A program made the translations under genes and the position numbers. Below, piece by piece: positions 51,123-60,063 of a stretch of DNA of 64,000 bases. Source of the stretch: Croceimicrobium sp965228705 (GTDB taxonomy: Bacteria > Bacteroidota > Bacteroidia > Flavobacteriales > Schleiferiaceae); NCBI RefSeq assembly GCF_965228705.1, contig NZ_OZ245832.1, positions 1,984,001 through 2,048,000 on the forward strand, in the 5' to 3' direction. Positions within the stretch are counted from its first letter, which is position 1, and each line of letters starts with the position of its first letter. The notes under the pieces are model-generated. The model had not been told where the DNA came from. It did no database searches and worked only from the letters and a program-made list of their open reading frames with translations.

Positions 51123-54100
51123 TTGAAAACTGCTTATCGCTTGCTTATGGTGGCATTTCTTGCCCCAGTGAGCATCTATGCCCAATCTGAAGACTGGCAC
51201 TTTAACTCTGTAGATACCATATACGCTGGCATCGCCATGCACGATCGCGAATCCTACGACAGTGCCATTGCCATGTTTGATCAGATTCATCCTGGCGATA
51301 CCAATTACGCTTTTGCCCAATATGAGAAAACCCTAAGCTTAATGGAGGCTGAGCGTTATGAAGAGGCCCTTACTAATGCACGCAAAGGCCTGGCGATGAA
51401 CAGCCGTTTCAATATTGAATTTACCACCGCCATAGGGAATAGCCTGGATGAAATGGGTAAAGCCGATGCCGCGCAAGCCGCTTACGATAGTGCTATTGCA
51501 ATTTATCCGGCCAGCACTCAATTGTACTACAACCGGGCAGTAATGCACCTCAACAAAGAACGCTATGAAGCGGGAATTGCTGATTTAAAACGAGCAATCG
51601 AAATAAGCCCTTTTCATGCTTCTTCGCACTTTCAATTGGCCAAATTGGCCATGAACAATGGCAACCACACTCTGGCTCTTCTCTCCCTGGGCTATTATTT
51701 TATTTCAGAACCTGCCAGCGGACGTACCAATGCAATTCTGCAATACTTTAATTCCTCCCTTTCAGAAAAAACGGAATTTGAACCTATTGATTACGATTTC
51801 GATCCGGAGAAAACCTATGCCAAAAGTGATCGCCTCATTAAAAGCTATGCCGCCTTGCGCGACGCTTATGAGATTGATTCCGATTGCGACTTCCCTTTAA
51901 TGAAGCAAATGCACCTGGCCATTAGCCAATCGGTGAAACTTAAAAACAAGACCGATTTTTGGGCGATGTATTACCTCCCTTATTACAAAGCCTTAATGGA
52001 GGAAGAACTCTTTGAACCCTTTAGTCAACTCCTCTCAGTAAATATTGAAACCGAATACTACCAAAAGATTGTTAACGGAAACATCGACGAGATCAAAGAC
52101 TTAATCAATTGGAATGCTGGCTTCCTGCGCGATCATCATGGCCTTCACCCCAAAGGATATGAAGAGGGAGCCGAAAAATTACTTTATTATTTCCATAGCG
52201 GTGTTGATGGACTTAGTGCTGCAGGTAAACCTGATGCTAATGGAAATCCTCAAGGTGAATTTGAATTTTACTACAGCACCGGCGAAGTTAGCAGTCGGGG
52301 TGAATTGAATGCCGAAGGTGAAAAAATCGGTGACTTCATTGCCTATCACGAAAATGGTGAAGTGAGTCGAGAAGTAACTTACGATAATGGAGTCCTCAAT
52401 GGCCTAAGCAAAGAGTATTACGAAAGTGGCGTTCCCTACATTTTCGCAGAATTCAAGCAAGGTGAACTCGATGGCCCGGCTACCATGCACTATACCCACG
52501 GAACCAAGCATCGGGTATTCAGTTTTAAAAGTGGAACACCGGTGGATACCTTATATGTTTATTACAAGAATGGACAGCTTTCTGCCAAAATCCCGCAAAA
52601 AGAGGGCGACGGCAATGGATTGGCCACTTATTACCACGAAGATGGTAGCTTATTATCTAAAATTAATCTGGTTAATGACACTCGTACCGGAGCCTCCGAA
52701 TTTTACTTCCCCAATGGTCAATTAGATGTGAAAGTGGTTTATGATGAGGACGGTCGCTATAATGGCCCTTATGAGTCGTATCATACCAATGGCCAACTTC
52801 ACGAAAAAGGAGAATATGTTGAGGGCAATAAAATCGGCAACTGGCAAAGCTTTAATGCCGAAGGAAAGCTCGTGCGTGAAGAAAGCTTTGATGAGCGTGG
52901 CAAGAAAACCGGTACCCAAACCTATTACGACTCCAAAGGCCGTAAAACCGAAATGTTCCGCTATAAAAAAGAAGAGATTGTTTATTACGAGTGCTACGAT
53001 ATAAATGGTAAGGTTCAAGCTTCGGCAGAAGATAAACGCGGTGAACTAGACTACAAAGAATTCGATCTCTATGGCAGCCCTCAAACTGAAGGAATTTTTG
53101 ATGAAACCCACCGTATTGGCACCTGGAATGAATATGATTTATACGGAAACCTTTACATCAAAATCGAGTACAATGATGAGGGAGGCTATCATGGGGACTA
53201 TACCAATTACTACACTGGCAATGCATCCATTTCCTCGGTATACCGCTACCGTAATGATTCCCTGCACGGACCCTATACCCGCTATTACTTAAATGGTCAA
53301 ATAAGCGATAAAGGAATTTACTATAAAGGTGATCGTCAAGGCTTAAGCACCACCTATCACCCCAATGGAAAAAAGAGGGGAGAGCTATTTTATGTGGACG
53401 GATATCTTAATGGACCGCGCGTATATTTCGATCCAGAGGGTGAAATTGAGCACATTGAATACTTTAAAAGAGGTACCATCGTGAAAATGGAGGCCTATCA
53501 AGATGGAAAACGGGTATATACCGCTGATGTCCATAAGCCAATGGACCCCCTTACTTTGAAATATCCCAATGGCACTTTACGCTTCCGCATTAATCGCACG
53601 GGCAGTCATTTTCAGGGGAAAGCAGAATGGTTTTATGGCAATGGTCAATTAGAAATCGCTGGTCAGTATGTGGATGGCGAAAAGGATGGAAAATGGACCT
53701 ATTACTATCCCAATGGAAAAATTCAAAGCACCGGGCTTTACCATTTAGGAACTCGAGTGGATGAATGGAAATACTACTGGCCTAATGGAGAGTTTCAAGA
53801 AAGTTTCACCTATCTATCCGGTGCCATTCATGGACCTAATGTGGAATACAATGAGGAAGGTATTCGTACCGATAGCATCACCTATGTTTTAGACGAAATA
53901 GATGGAGATCGTTATTTCTACAGCGAAACCGGCGAATTGCAACATATACGTGTATATGACCTGGGTCGGATTATTGGTTGGCGCAAGCTCAATGCCGATG
54001 GGTCTATTGGCGAATTTGTTGCCCTAAAACAAGGAACTGGAAAGGTTAAAGCACTGTACCCCAATGGCAAGACTGCTATGGAATACGAAATCAAAAAAGG

Positions 54101-54407
54101 AGAATTTCAGGAAAGCCCTTACCGAACCTATTATAGTACAGGCCAGCTCGAAAGTGAAATTCCTCATAAAGCAGGCGAAGACCATGGCACCACACGTTAC
54201 TACTATGCCAATGGTCAGGTACAACGGGAATACGAAAGTGATATGGGCTTTAAGGATGGCAGCGAAAAACGCTATCATCCCAATGGAAAGCTAGCCTATG
54301 AAGCTCAGTGGATGGCCGGTGACAAGCACGGAAAAGTTATTGAATATGATGCGGAAGGAAATGTAATTGCAGAGTACCTCTACGTCGCAAACCACCTGTA
54401 TGAATAA
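51123..54407 (+). CDS. Giant TPR and MORN-repeat (YwqK-like) secreted protein
   Basis: 1094 aa. TTG start at 51123 needed for the signal peptide MKTAYRLLMVAFLAPVSIYAQ. Residues 25-200 hold three to four TPR units (YEEALTNARKGLAMNSRF, AQAAYDSAIAIYP, YEAGIADLKRAIEISP). From about residue 370 to the end more than 20 MORN_2 repeats follow (NGQLHEKGEYVEGNKIGNW; YYYPNGKIQSTGLY; NGQVQREYES). MORN_2 proteins are annotated as YwqK antitoxins, but this one is exported and huge. The last bases overlap the start of the transglutaminase gene by 8 bp. Confidence 0.85.
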   Translation: MKTAYRLLMVAFLAPVSIYAQSEDWHFNSVDTIYAGIAMHDRESYDSAIAMFDQIHPGDTNYAFAQYEKTLSLMEAERYEEALTNARKGLAMNSRFNIEFTTAIGNSLDEMGKADAAQAAYDSAIAIYPASTQLYYNRAVMHLNKERYEAGIADLKRAIEISPFHASSHFQLAKLAMNNGNHTLALLSLGYYFISEPASGRTNAILQYFNSSLSEKTEFEPIDYDFDPEKTYAKSDRLIKSYAALRDAYEIDSDCDFPLMKQMHLAISQSVKLKNKTDFWAMYYLPYYKALMEEELFEPFSQLLSVNIETEYYQKIVNGNIDEIKDLINWNAGFLRDHHGLHPKGYEEGAEKLLYYFHSGVDGLSAAGKPDANGNPQGEFEFYYSTGEVSSRGELNAEGEKIGDFIAYHENGEVSREVTYDNGVLNGLSKEYYESGVPYIFAEFKQGELDGPATMHYTHGTKHRVFSFKSGTPVDTLYVYYKNGQLSAKIPQKEGDGNGLATYYHEDGSLLSKINLVNDTRTGASEFYFPNGQLDVKVVYDEDGRYNGPYESYHTNGQLHEKGEYVEGNKIGNWQSFNAEGKLVREESFDERGKKTGTQTYYDSKGRKTEMFRYKKEEIVYYECYDINGKVQASAEDKRGELDYKEFDLYGSPQTEGIFDETHRIGTWNEYDLYGNLYIKIEYNDEGGYHGDYTNYYTGNASISSVYRYRNDSLHGPYTRYYLNGQISDKGIYYKGDRQGLSTTYHPNGKKRGELFYVDGYLNGPRVYFDPEGEIEHIEYFKRGTIVKMEAYQDGKRVYTADVHKPMDPLTLKYPNGTLRFRINRTGSHFQGKAEWFYGNGQLEIAGQYVDGEKDGKWTYYYPNGKIQSTGLYHLGTRVDEWKYYWPNGEFQESFTYLSGAIHGPNVEYNEEGIRTDSITYVLDEIDGDRYFYSETGELQHIRVYDLGRIIGWRKLNADGSIGEFVALKQGTGKVKALYPNGKTAMEYEIKKGEFQESPYRTYYSTGQLESEIPHKAGEDHGTTRYYYANGQVQREYESDMGFKDGSEKRYHPNGKLAYEAQWMAGDKHGKVIEYDAEGNVIAEYLYVANHLYE

Positions 54408-56319
54408 GAGAAAAATCTTCCTGGGCCTATTACTGGGCTTTAGCTTGGGATTGAAATCCCAAAGCCCCAGTGCCCTGATGGAAGAATTCAAAGACGAGGA
54501 TGCTGTTCGTCTGGAAGGTCATAATGAAACTCAATTGAGCATTAAGGATGATCAAATCTTGATCACCAATCGCCATTCCATGAAGACCTTCCTCAATGAT
54601 AAAAATGTAAATGGCAGAGGGGAGGTTTCCCTTAATTACGAACCTCCATTTTCGGAGATTACCGACATTGAGGCCTATACCCTGGTTCCTAATTTCGAAA
54701 AAGATAAATACGACAAGGAAAAAGTACGGGACTTCATTGATCGAAAGGTGATAGATGAAGACGTCTTCCATGATGGTACCCGGGCAAAATCCTTCACCTT
54801 CGAAGGAATGATGCAAGGTGCAATTACCGTTTTGGAATACGAAGAAGAATACCACGAACCCTTTTTAGTAGGGCGCGAAGTTTTCGATCCCTATATGTAC
54901 TCCAAGTCGCAGCATTTCAGCTTAATTGTGGAAGAAGGTATTGAAATCGAATATCAATACTTTAATTGCGACAGCAGCTTCTTCGAACATTGGGTGGAGC
55001 GTGAACGCCATAAGACCATACATCATTGGCGTACGGCCGAAATGAAATCCCGAAAATGGGAAAGTGGATCCCCAAGCAGCCTATACCTCAGCCCACATAT
55101 TGTTTACCGTATAAAGTCCTTCGTGAAATCGGATGGCCAGATAGAAAAAGTGATGGGCGACGTGAGCGATCTACACCGCAATTATCAACGCTTTTTAAGT
55201 GATTTGGAAGCCCCCAATGAAGAATTAAAAAAGCTAACCGACAGCCTTACGCAAGGATTAGAAAATCCTCGTGCAAAAGCCAAGGCCATTTACGATTGGG
55301 TAAACCACTCTATCCGGTATATTGCCTTCGAAGATGGATATGGAGGCTTCCGCCCTAGAGAAGCTAATTTTGTATGCACCAAGCGCTATGGCGACTGCAA
55401 AGACATGGGGAACCTCTTGGTGCAAATGATGAACCACGCCGGTTTAGAAGCCCATCATGTTTGGATTGGCACCCGCTCCATCCCTTATACCTACGAAGAA
55501 GTGCCTACCGGCCTATCCGACAATCATATGATTGCCGCTTTAAAATTGGATGGCGAATACTTCTTTCTGGATGCCACCAATAAAAACCTGCCCTTCCCTT
55601 ACCCCAGCAGTTTCATTCAAGGTAAACAGGCCCTAATCAATCTAGGACCAGAGGCCTTTGACTTGAAAACAGTTCCGGTTTTAGATCATCGTTTAAATGA
55701 CGAGACCGACTCCTGCTTCCTAAAATTGGAAGGCAATAATTTAGTGGGTGAAGGTCATAAGCATTATGGCGTTTATCACCGTTCTAATGTCTTACGCATC
55801 CTGGAACGTAAGGATGAAGAAGCCATGAAAAACTTCTTGAAATACGATTTACAAAAGGGCGATAACCGCTGCAAATCGGAACTCAAGAATTACGAGATTA
55901 CCGAAAATGGCTTTGATCTCAATTACAGCATGCGCCTGGACCGATATGCCAGAGTTGCGGGAAATAAAACCATCATCAATTTAAATCTGGAGCAAATTTT
56001 AGCCAGCAATAGCCTGGAGGAGGATCGCAAGAATCCAATGGAATTAAACAATACCACCCTCTTTAAGCGCTATTTCGAATTGGAAATTCCGGAGAACTAC
56101 AGCCTGAACTACCTTCCAGAAAATAGCAGCTATGATCACCCTAAATTCTCCTATACCATCAGCTACAAACAAGAGGGCAACAAAGTGATATACGATATCG
56201 AAATTGCCTTAAAAACCCTCTTTGTAGAAGTAGAAGATCTGGAAGATTGGAATGAATTTATCCGCAAGCTTCGCAAAGAATACCAACAAACATTAATACT
56301 AAACCCTAATGAAAATTAA
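54400..56319 (+). CDS. DUF3857/transglutaminase-like protein, catalytic triad present
   Basis: 639 aa from ATG 54400 with signal peptide (IFLGLLLGFSLGLKSQ). DUF3857 beta-domain at about 50-240, transglutaminase core at about 290-400, then a C-terminal DUF3858-like beta domain. The catalytic triad is present: Cys333 (RYGDCKDMG), His376 (DNHMIAAL) and Asp391 (FFLDAT). It may cross-link or hydrolyse surface proteins or peptides in the periplasm. It overlaps the preceding MORN gene by 8 bp and the next gene by 11 bp, so all three are tightly coupled. Confidence 0.87.
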   Translation: MNKRKIFLGLLLGFSLGLKSQSPSALMEEFKDEDAVRLEGHNETQLSIKDDQILITNRHSMKTFLNDKNVNGRGEVSLNYEPPFSEITDIEAYTLVPNFEKDKYDKEKVRDFIDRKVIDEDVFHDGTRAKSFTFEGMMQGAITVLEYEEEYHEPFLVGREVFDPYMYSKSQHFSLIVEEGIEIEYQYFNCDSSFFEHWVERERHKTIHHWRTAEMKSRKWESGSPSSLYLSPHIVYRIKSFVKSDGQIEKVMGDVSDLHRNYQRFLSDLEAPNEELKKLTDSLTQGLENPRAKAKAIYDWVNHSIRYIAFEDGYGGFRPREANFVCTKRYGDCKDMGNLLVQMMNHAGLEAHHVWIGTRSIPYTYEEVPTGLSDNHMIAALKLDGEYFFLDATNKNLPFPYPSSFIQGKQALINLGPEAFDLKTVPVLDHRLNDETDSCFLKLEGNNLVGEGHKHYGVYHRSNVLRILERKDEEAMKNFLKYDLQKGDNRCKSELKNYEITENGFDLNYSMRLDRYARVAGNKTIINLNLEQILASNSLEEDRKNPMELNNTTLFKRYFELEIPENYSLNYLPENSSYDHPKFSYTISYKQEGNKVIYDIEIALKTLFVEVEDLEDWNEFIRKLRKEYQQTLILNPNEN

Positions 56320-58294
56320 TCACCCATTCAGTTTACTCTTCTTAATCCTAGGATTGAGCCTGCAAGCTCAGGAGGAAGAACCCTATTTCGTGTTTGAAGA
56401 TTACGACTGGGAAGAAGAGCAGGCGCCATTTAGCGGCGAACTGGATGACAGCACCGCCGCCTTAATTTTAAAAGAAAAACACCTCTTCAATTTTCACCTG
56501 GAGGATGAACGTCTGGTTATGGACCGCCTGTTTCATCAAAGAATCTACATTAATAGTACCCGTGCCTTAGAAGAGTATAACCGCCGCTATGTACCTACTG
56601 GCGAAGGCAGTGAACTGCTTAAATTTCGCGCTCGCGCCATCACAGGCACCAAGGTGACCGAAATTGATGAAGATGATATTCAAACCGGTCAGCTTGAAGA
56701 CAGTGAAGCCGAGTACAATTATTTCGCCTTCGAAGGCCTGGAGCTAGGGTCCGAAATTGAATTCTATTACATCAACCGACTCTCCCCCAATACCGATGGT
56801 CTGATGATCAATTACCAGGAAGAATATGAAATTAAAGATCTGGAAATTGATGTAGTTACTCCCTGGGGTTTGGTCTTCGACTCCAAGGTGTACAATCTCC
56901 CGGATTCAGTAATGAACGATACCGTTCTGGAGCAAGAAAACCGCCTCTATATGCGCACCTCCGTTCCGGCCTATGAAGAAGAAAGCGTAACACCCAGTGA
57001 GGCTCTGATGGGCCGGGTAATCTTTAAACTAGACCGTAACCTTTATACCGGCGATCGCGATATTACCTCCTACAACTATACGGCTCAAAATGTGGTGGCC
57101 TTTCTTACCAGCGAACTGAATCGCAAAAGCGAAAAAGTAATTAAAAAGGAAGCCAAAGCCGCACAGGAATACCTGCTTGATGAAGAACCGAACTTCACAA
57201 CTGCGCAAAGAGTAGAGCACTACATTAAAGACAATTACAGCTATTATAATGTTGGTGCCGCCGAATTACGGGATCTCGAATTCATTCGCGATCGTAAGGT
57301 ATTTAACACGGTGGGAGGAGTGCGCCTCTATTGTGGTATCTACGATTTCTTAGAGGTTCCCTATCAAATCGTTTACACCTGTAACCGTAATCAACTCTTT
57401 TTTGATTCCGAATTTGAAGCCGATAATTTCCTGGACGAAATGCTAATTTACGTGCCTGAGGATGATCTGTATATCGACATTTCCGAAAGCATGTCCCGTA
57501 ACGGAGTATTGAACTTCAATTATACCGGAACCCAGGCCCTTTTCATTGACAAAGAAATGCTGGCTGATGAATATGTAGCCATTACTGAAGTAAAGGAAAT
57601 CCCCTATCCCCCTTCAATTTTCACCAGCGATACCATAATTGCCAAGGTGGTATTTGGTCCGGATTTATTAGATAATAAAGTAGATATCTACCGCGCTATG
57701 ACTGGCTTTTCTGCTCGTTCCTATCAAGGGATTTTCGAATTGATTGACGATGAGGACGACCTTAAAGAATTTAAAGAAACCTTGATTAGCTATATCGACG
57801 ACGAAGGGGAAGTGGAAGATCTGGAAGTGGAAAATGCCATGGCTCGTTATGTTGGATATAAGCCTCTGCAAGCCAAGGGTAGCCTCACCGATATTCGCTT
57901 TTTAGAAAATGCAGGTCAGGATTTGCTTCTCAATGTAGGTAAACTGATTGGCCCTCAAATGGCTATGTATGATGAGGATTCGGTGCGGAATCACGACATC
58001 TACAACCAATATGCCCACAAGTACTATCGCAGCATTGAGTTCGAAATACCCGAGGGTTACACATTGGTAGATCCCGAGAAACTGGTATTTGATGAGAAGC
58101 TGGTAATTGATGGCGAAACCAAGGCTCTCTTTACCTCTAATTACAGTAAAGAAGGGAATAAAGTACTGGTGACCATTGAAGAGTGGTATGAAGATAAGAC
58201 CTATCCAAAAGAGTTTTTCCAGGAATATTTGAAGGTAATCAATGCCGCCGCCGACTTCAACAAAGTAAGTGTATTGCTTGAGAAAGAAGCTTAG
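56309..58294 (+). CDS. DUF3857/transglutaminase-like protein, predicted inactive
   Basis: 661 aa with signal peptide (MKINHPFSLLFLILGLSLQAQ). Same overall layout as the preceding protein: DUF3857 region at about 60-250, transglutaminase-like core about 285-410, C-terminal beta domain. In the core the usual GxCxD motif is replaced by GGVRLYCG (no Cys at the catalytic place; Cys342 lies a few residues late) and the His position (DEMLIYVP) is changed; an Asp remains (LYIDIS). It is most likely a catalytically dead partner or scaffold. Ends in a strong terminator. Confidence 0.82.
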   Translation: MKINHPFSLLFLILGLSLQAQEEEPYFVFEDYDWEEEQAPFSGELDDSTAALILKEKHLFNFHLEDERLVMDRLFHQRIYINSTRALEEYNRRYVPTGEGSELLKFRARAITGTKVTEIDEDDIQTGQLEDSEAEYNYFAFEGLELGSEIEFYYINRLSPNTDGLMINYQEEYEIKDLEIDVVTPWGLVFDSKVYNLPDSVMNDTVLEQENRLYMRTSVPAYEEESVTPSEALMGRVIFKLDRNLYTGDRDITSYNYTAQNVVAFLTSELNRKSEKVIKKEAKAAQEYLLDEEPNFTTAQRVEHYIKDNYSYYNVGAAELRDLEFIRDRKVFNTVGGVRLYCGIYDFLEVPYQIVYTCNRNQLFFDSEFEADNFLDEMLIYVPEDDLYIDISESMSRNGVLNFNYTGTQALFIDKEMLADEYVAITEVKEIPYPPSIFTSDTIIAKVVFGPDLLDNKVDIYRAMTGFSARSYQGIFELIDDEDDLKEFKETLISYIDDEGEVEDLEVENAMARYVGYKPLQAKGSLTDIRFLENAGQDLLLNVGKLIGPQMAMYDEDSVRNHDIYNQYAHKYYRSIEFEIPEGYTLVDPEKLVFDEKLVIDGETKALFTSNYSKEGNKVLVTIEEWYEDKTYPKEFFQEYLKVINAAADFNKVSVLLEKEA

Positions 58295-58317
58295 GCTTTA
58301 AAGCATAATCCAAAGCC

Positions 58318-58356
58318 AGCCCCGATGTTTTCTAACATTGGGGCTTTTCTTTTTTT
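58318..58356 (+). terminator. Terminator of the MORN/transglutaminase operon
   Basis: AGCCCCGATGTT pairs with AACATTGGGGCT (one G-U), loop of 4 nt, then a long T-run (CTTTTCTTTTTTT). Lies between the convergent genes ending at 58294 and 58380. Confidence 0.88.
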
Positions 58357-58379
58357 GGCTTTCGCCAGATAGGCCTTCA

Positions 58380-59486
58380 TTAAGACTTGGACTTCTTAGC
58401 CTTGCGCCGTTCCTTCCATATTCCGGCAAAGAAAGTTACGATCGGAATTAAGATCGCGGTAAACAACCATTTGGGATCGGCCTTTAAGGCTAGCCATAAA
58501 TCTTGAAAATAGCTGGTTTTAAAATTGATCTTCACCTTAAAGCGTTCCTCAGACTGGGAGATAAGATGCGTTGCATCATCCAAAGTTTTCACCACGATGG
58601 TGAGATAGGCTTCTTGCCCACCCCATCCGGTTAAAGGTTTCACCTTCCAACGCCATTCAGGACTCTCATTCGCTAAGACCTCCTTTACCAAAGGTGTATT
58701 CAGTAAACTCACCGCGAATTTTTCGTTGGGCTCAATGTTCACCGACATATAATCTGATAATTGAATCTTCTCATCCCTTAAGTCTTCCTCTCTTAAGGGG
58801 GCTTCACCTAAATCCTCCTGCACCTCATTAATCTTGCTTAAAAAATGCTGCTTAGCCTCAGGATTATTAAGAATATCGGCAATACTAATACGAACGATGT
58901 ACTCTGTTTCTTCCTTCATCTCTGTGGGACAGGAAATGAAAAGGCGACCAGTGGAATTTAGAAGAAAGGCTTCCTTGTCCTTTACCGTATCATGAACGTA
59001 CCGAGTAATGGGCTGAACTTCAGGCGCTGCTTTGGGCAGTTCAATTAGTTCTGCCGCAGAACCGGCCAAAATCGGTCGACCATTATGGTCTACAAAGGCC
59101 CCTTTTGGTGTATTCGGACTTAAATCCATAATATCCGGAACTCCATCTCCATCCGAATCTACTGCTTTACCGTTTTCACTAACCAGGGCCCCTTTCGGGG
59201 TATTAGGTTCTTCATCCATATAATCGGGAATACCATCGCCATCACTATCCAAAGCCTGGCCGCTTCCATCTACTCGCACCCCCTCGGGAGTGCCAGGTTC
59301 ACGGTCGAAATAATCACTAACCCCATCTCCATCTTCATCAGCCGTAAGCTCCTCTATTCTAAGTTCCAGAGCCTCATTATCATTAAGAACATCGGTATAT
59401 TTCTTCTTCGAAACGCAGGAGGAAAGAACAACAAGTAATAGCAAAAAGAACCCAAGCGGAACCATCGAGGGAGTGAGAAGCTTCAT
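58380..59486 (-). CDS. Lipoprotein with TSP3 calcium-binding repeats and C-terminal TM
   Basis: 368 aa. Signal (FFLLLLVVLSSCVSKKKY) with likely lipid-modified Cys24, a helical stretch, and three thrombospondin type 3 repeats: DEDGDGVSDYFDREPGTPEG, DSDGDGIPDYMDEEPNTPKG, DSDGDGVPDIMDLSPNTPKG (residues about 50-135). In Bacteroidota such repeats normally link to an OmpA domain; here the rest (150-330) is a different alpha/beta domain and a C-terminal TM helix (about 338-357) with a basic end KERRKAKKSKS. A lipid anchor plus a TM helix suggests inner-membrane placement or a mis-predicted anchor. Confidence 0.78.
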   Translation of the reverse strand: MKLLTPSMVPLGFFLLLLVVLSSCVSKKKYTDVLNDNEALELRIEELTADEDGDGVSDYFDREPGTPEGVRVDGSGQALDSDGDGIPDYMDEEPNTPKGALVSENGKAVDSDGDGVPDIMDLSPNTPKGAFVDHNGRPILAGSAAELIELPKAAPEVQPITRYVHDTVKDKEAFLLNSTGRLFISCPTEMKEETEYIVRISIADILNNPEAKQHFLSKINEVQEDLGEAPLREEDLRDEKIQLSDYMSVNIEPNEKFAVSLLNTPLVKEVLANESPEWRWKVKPLTGWGGQEAYLTIVVKTLDDATHLISQSEERFKVKINFKTSYFQDLWLALKADPKWLFTAILIPIVTFFAGIWKERRKAKKSKS

Positions 59487-59612
59487 AGATCAGAATTTAG
59501 CAGCTTAAAGCTAAGCAATTCAAAATGAAGGAACATCACAGGAAAAACCCTATTAATTTTGGTATGTAGCGCCTTTCTTCAAATTCCGGAACTAGCATTT
59601 GACATGATTTAA

Positions 59613-59929
59613 TACCCCGATAATTTTCACGAAAAATCTATAGCATTTATTAGCCCCATCAATTGGGAGGAAGATGACCAGGGACCAATCAGACCTGCTA
59701 TTATTTGAAGCCGTTGCCTGTATCGTATAGTTCCCGTAAATCCATAATCAAGGTGCCCCCATGGCCTCACTCCCTTTGGCCGCATCACAATGGCGCACAT
59801 GATGATGAGCAAGCCGCTATAGACCCCAGCGTATATGATTGGTTTATTGAGAATGATATCGATATGATCCAAACCGATCGCCCGCAATTGCTCTTGAACT
59901 ATTTACGCTCTAAAGGTTTACACCGCTAA
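59613..59929 (+). pseudogene. Relic of a glycerophosphodiester phosphodiesterase
   Basis: The 3' part (59705-59929) reads WPHSLWPHHNGAHDDEQAA, then VYDWFIENDIDMIQTDRPQL to LRSKGLHR: the C-terminal third of a GDPD enzyme (xWxNTLWxxHNGxHDDExA, IIQTDRP). The region before it (59613-59698) reads in another frame NFHEKSIAFISPINWEEDDQGP, fitting the preceding strand, then PAII and a stop; at least two frameshifts separate the pieces and the first two thirds of the gene are missing. The gene is dead, although its terminator remains. Confidence 0.7.
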
Positions 59930-59966
59930 AAGACACTTAATCCTTTCATCGGGATTGTTAAGCAGG

Positions 59967-60000
59967 AAATCCACTCTGATTCTCTCAGAGTGGATTTTTT
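59967..60000 (+). terminator. Orphan terminator of the GDPD relic
   Basis: A perfect 13-bp stem: AAATCCACTCTGA (59967-59979) with TCAGAGTGGATTT (59985-59997), loop TTCTC, T-run after it on the plus strand. It lies 38 bp after the relic and now serves no intact gene. Confidence 0.85.
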
Positions 60001-60063
60001 ATTAGGTAATTCTTTGGAAGAATCTATGCTAGAACTAATGAATCAAGCCTGGTAGACACATCA

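Noticed and set aside
51123..54407. YwqK-type antitoxin of a toxin-antitoxin pair
   Set aside because: MORN_2 repeats match the YwqK label, but the protein is exported, very long and coupled to transglutaminase-like genes; no toxin is adjacent.
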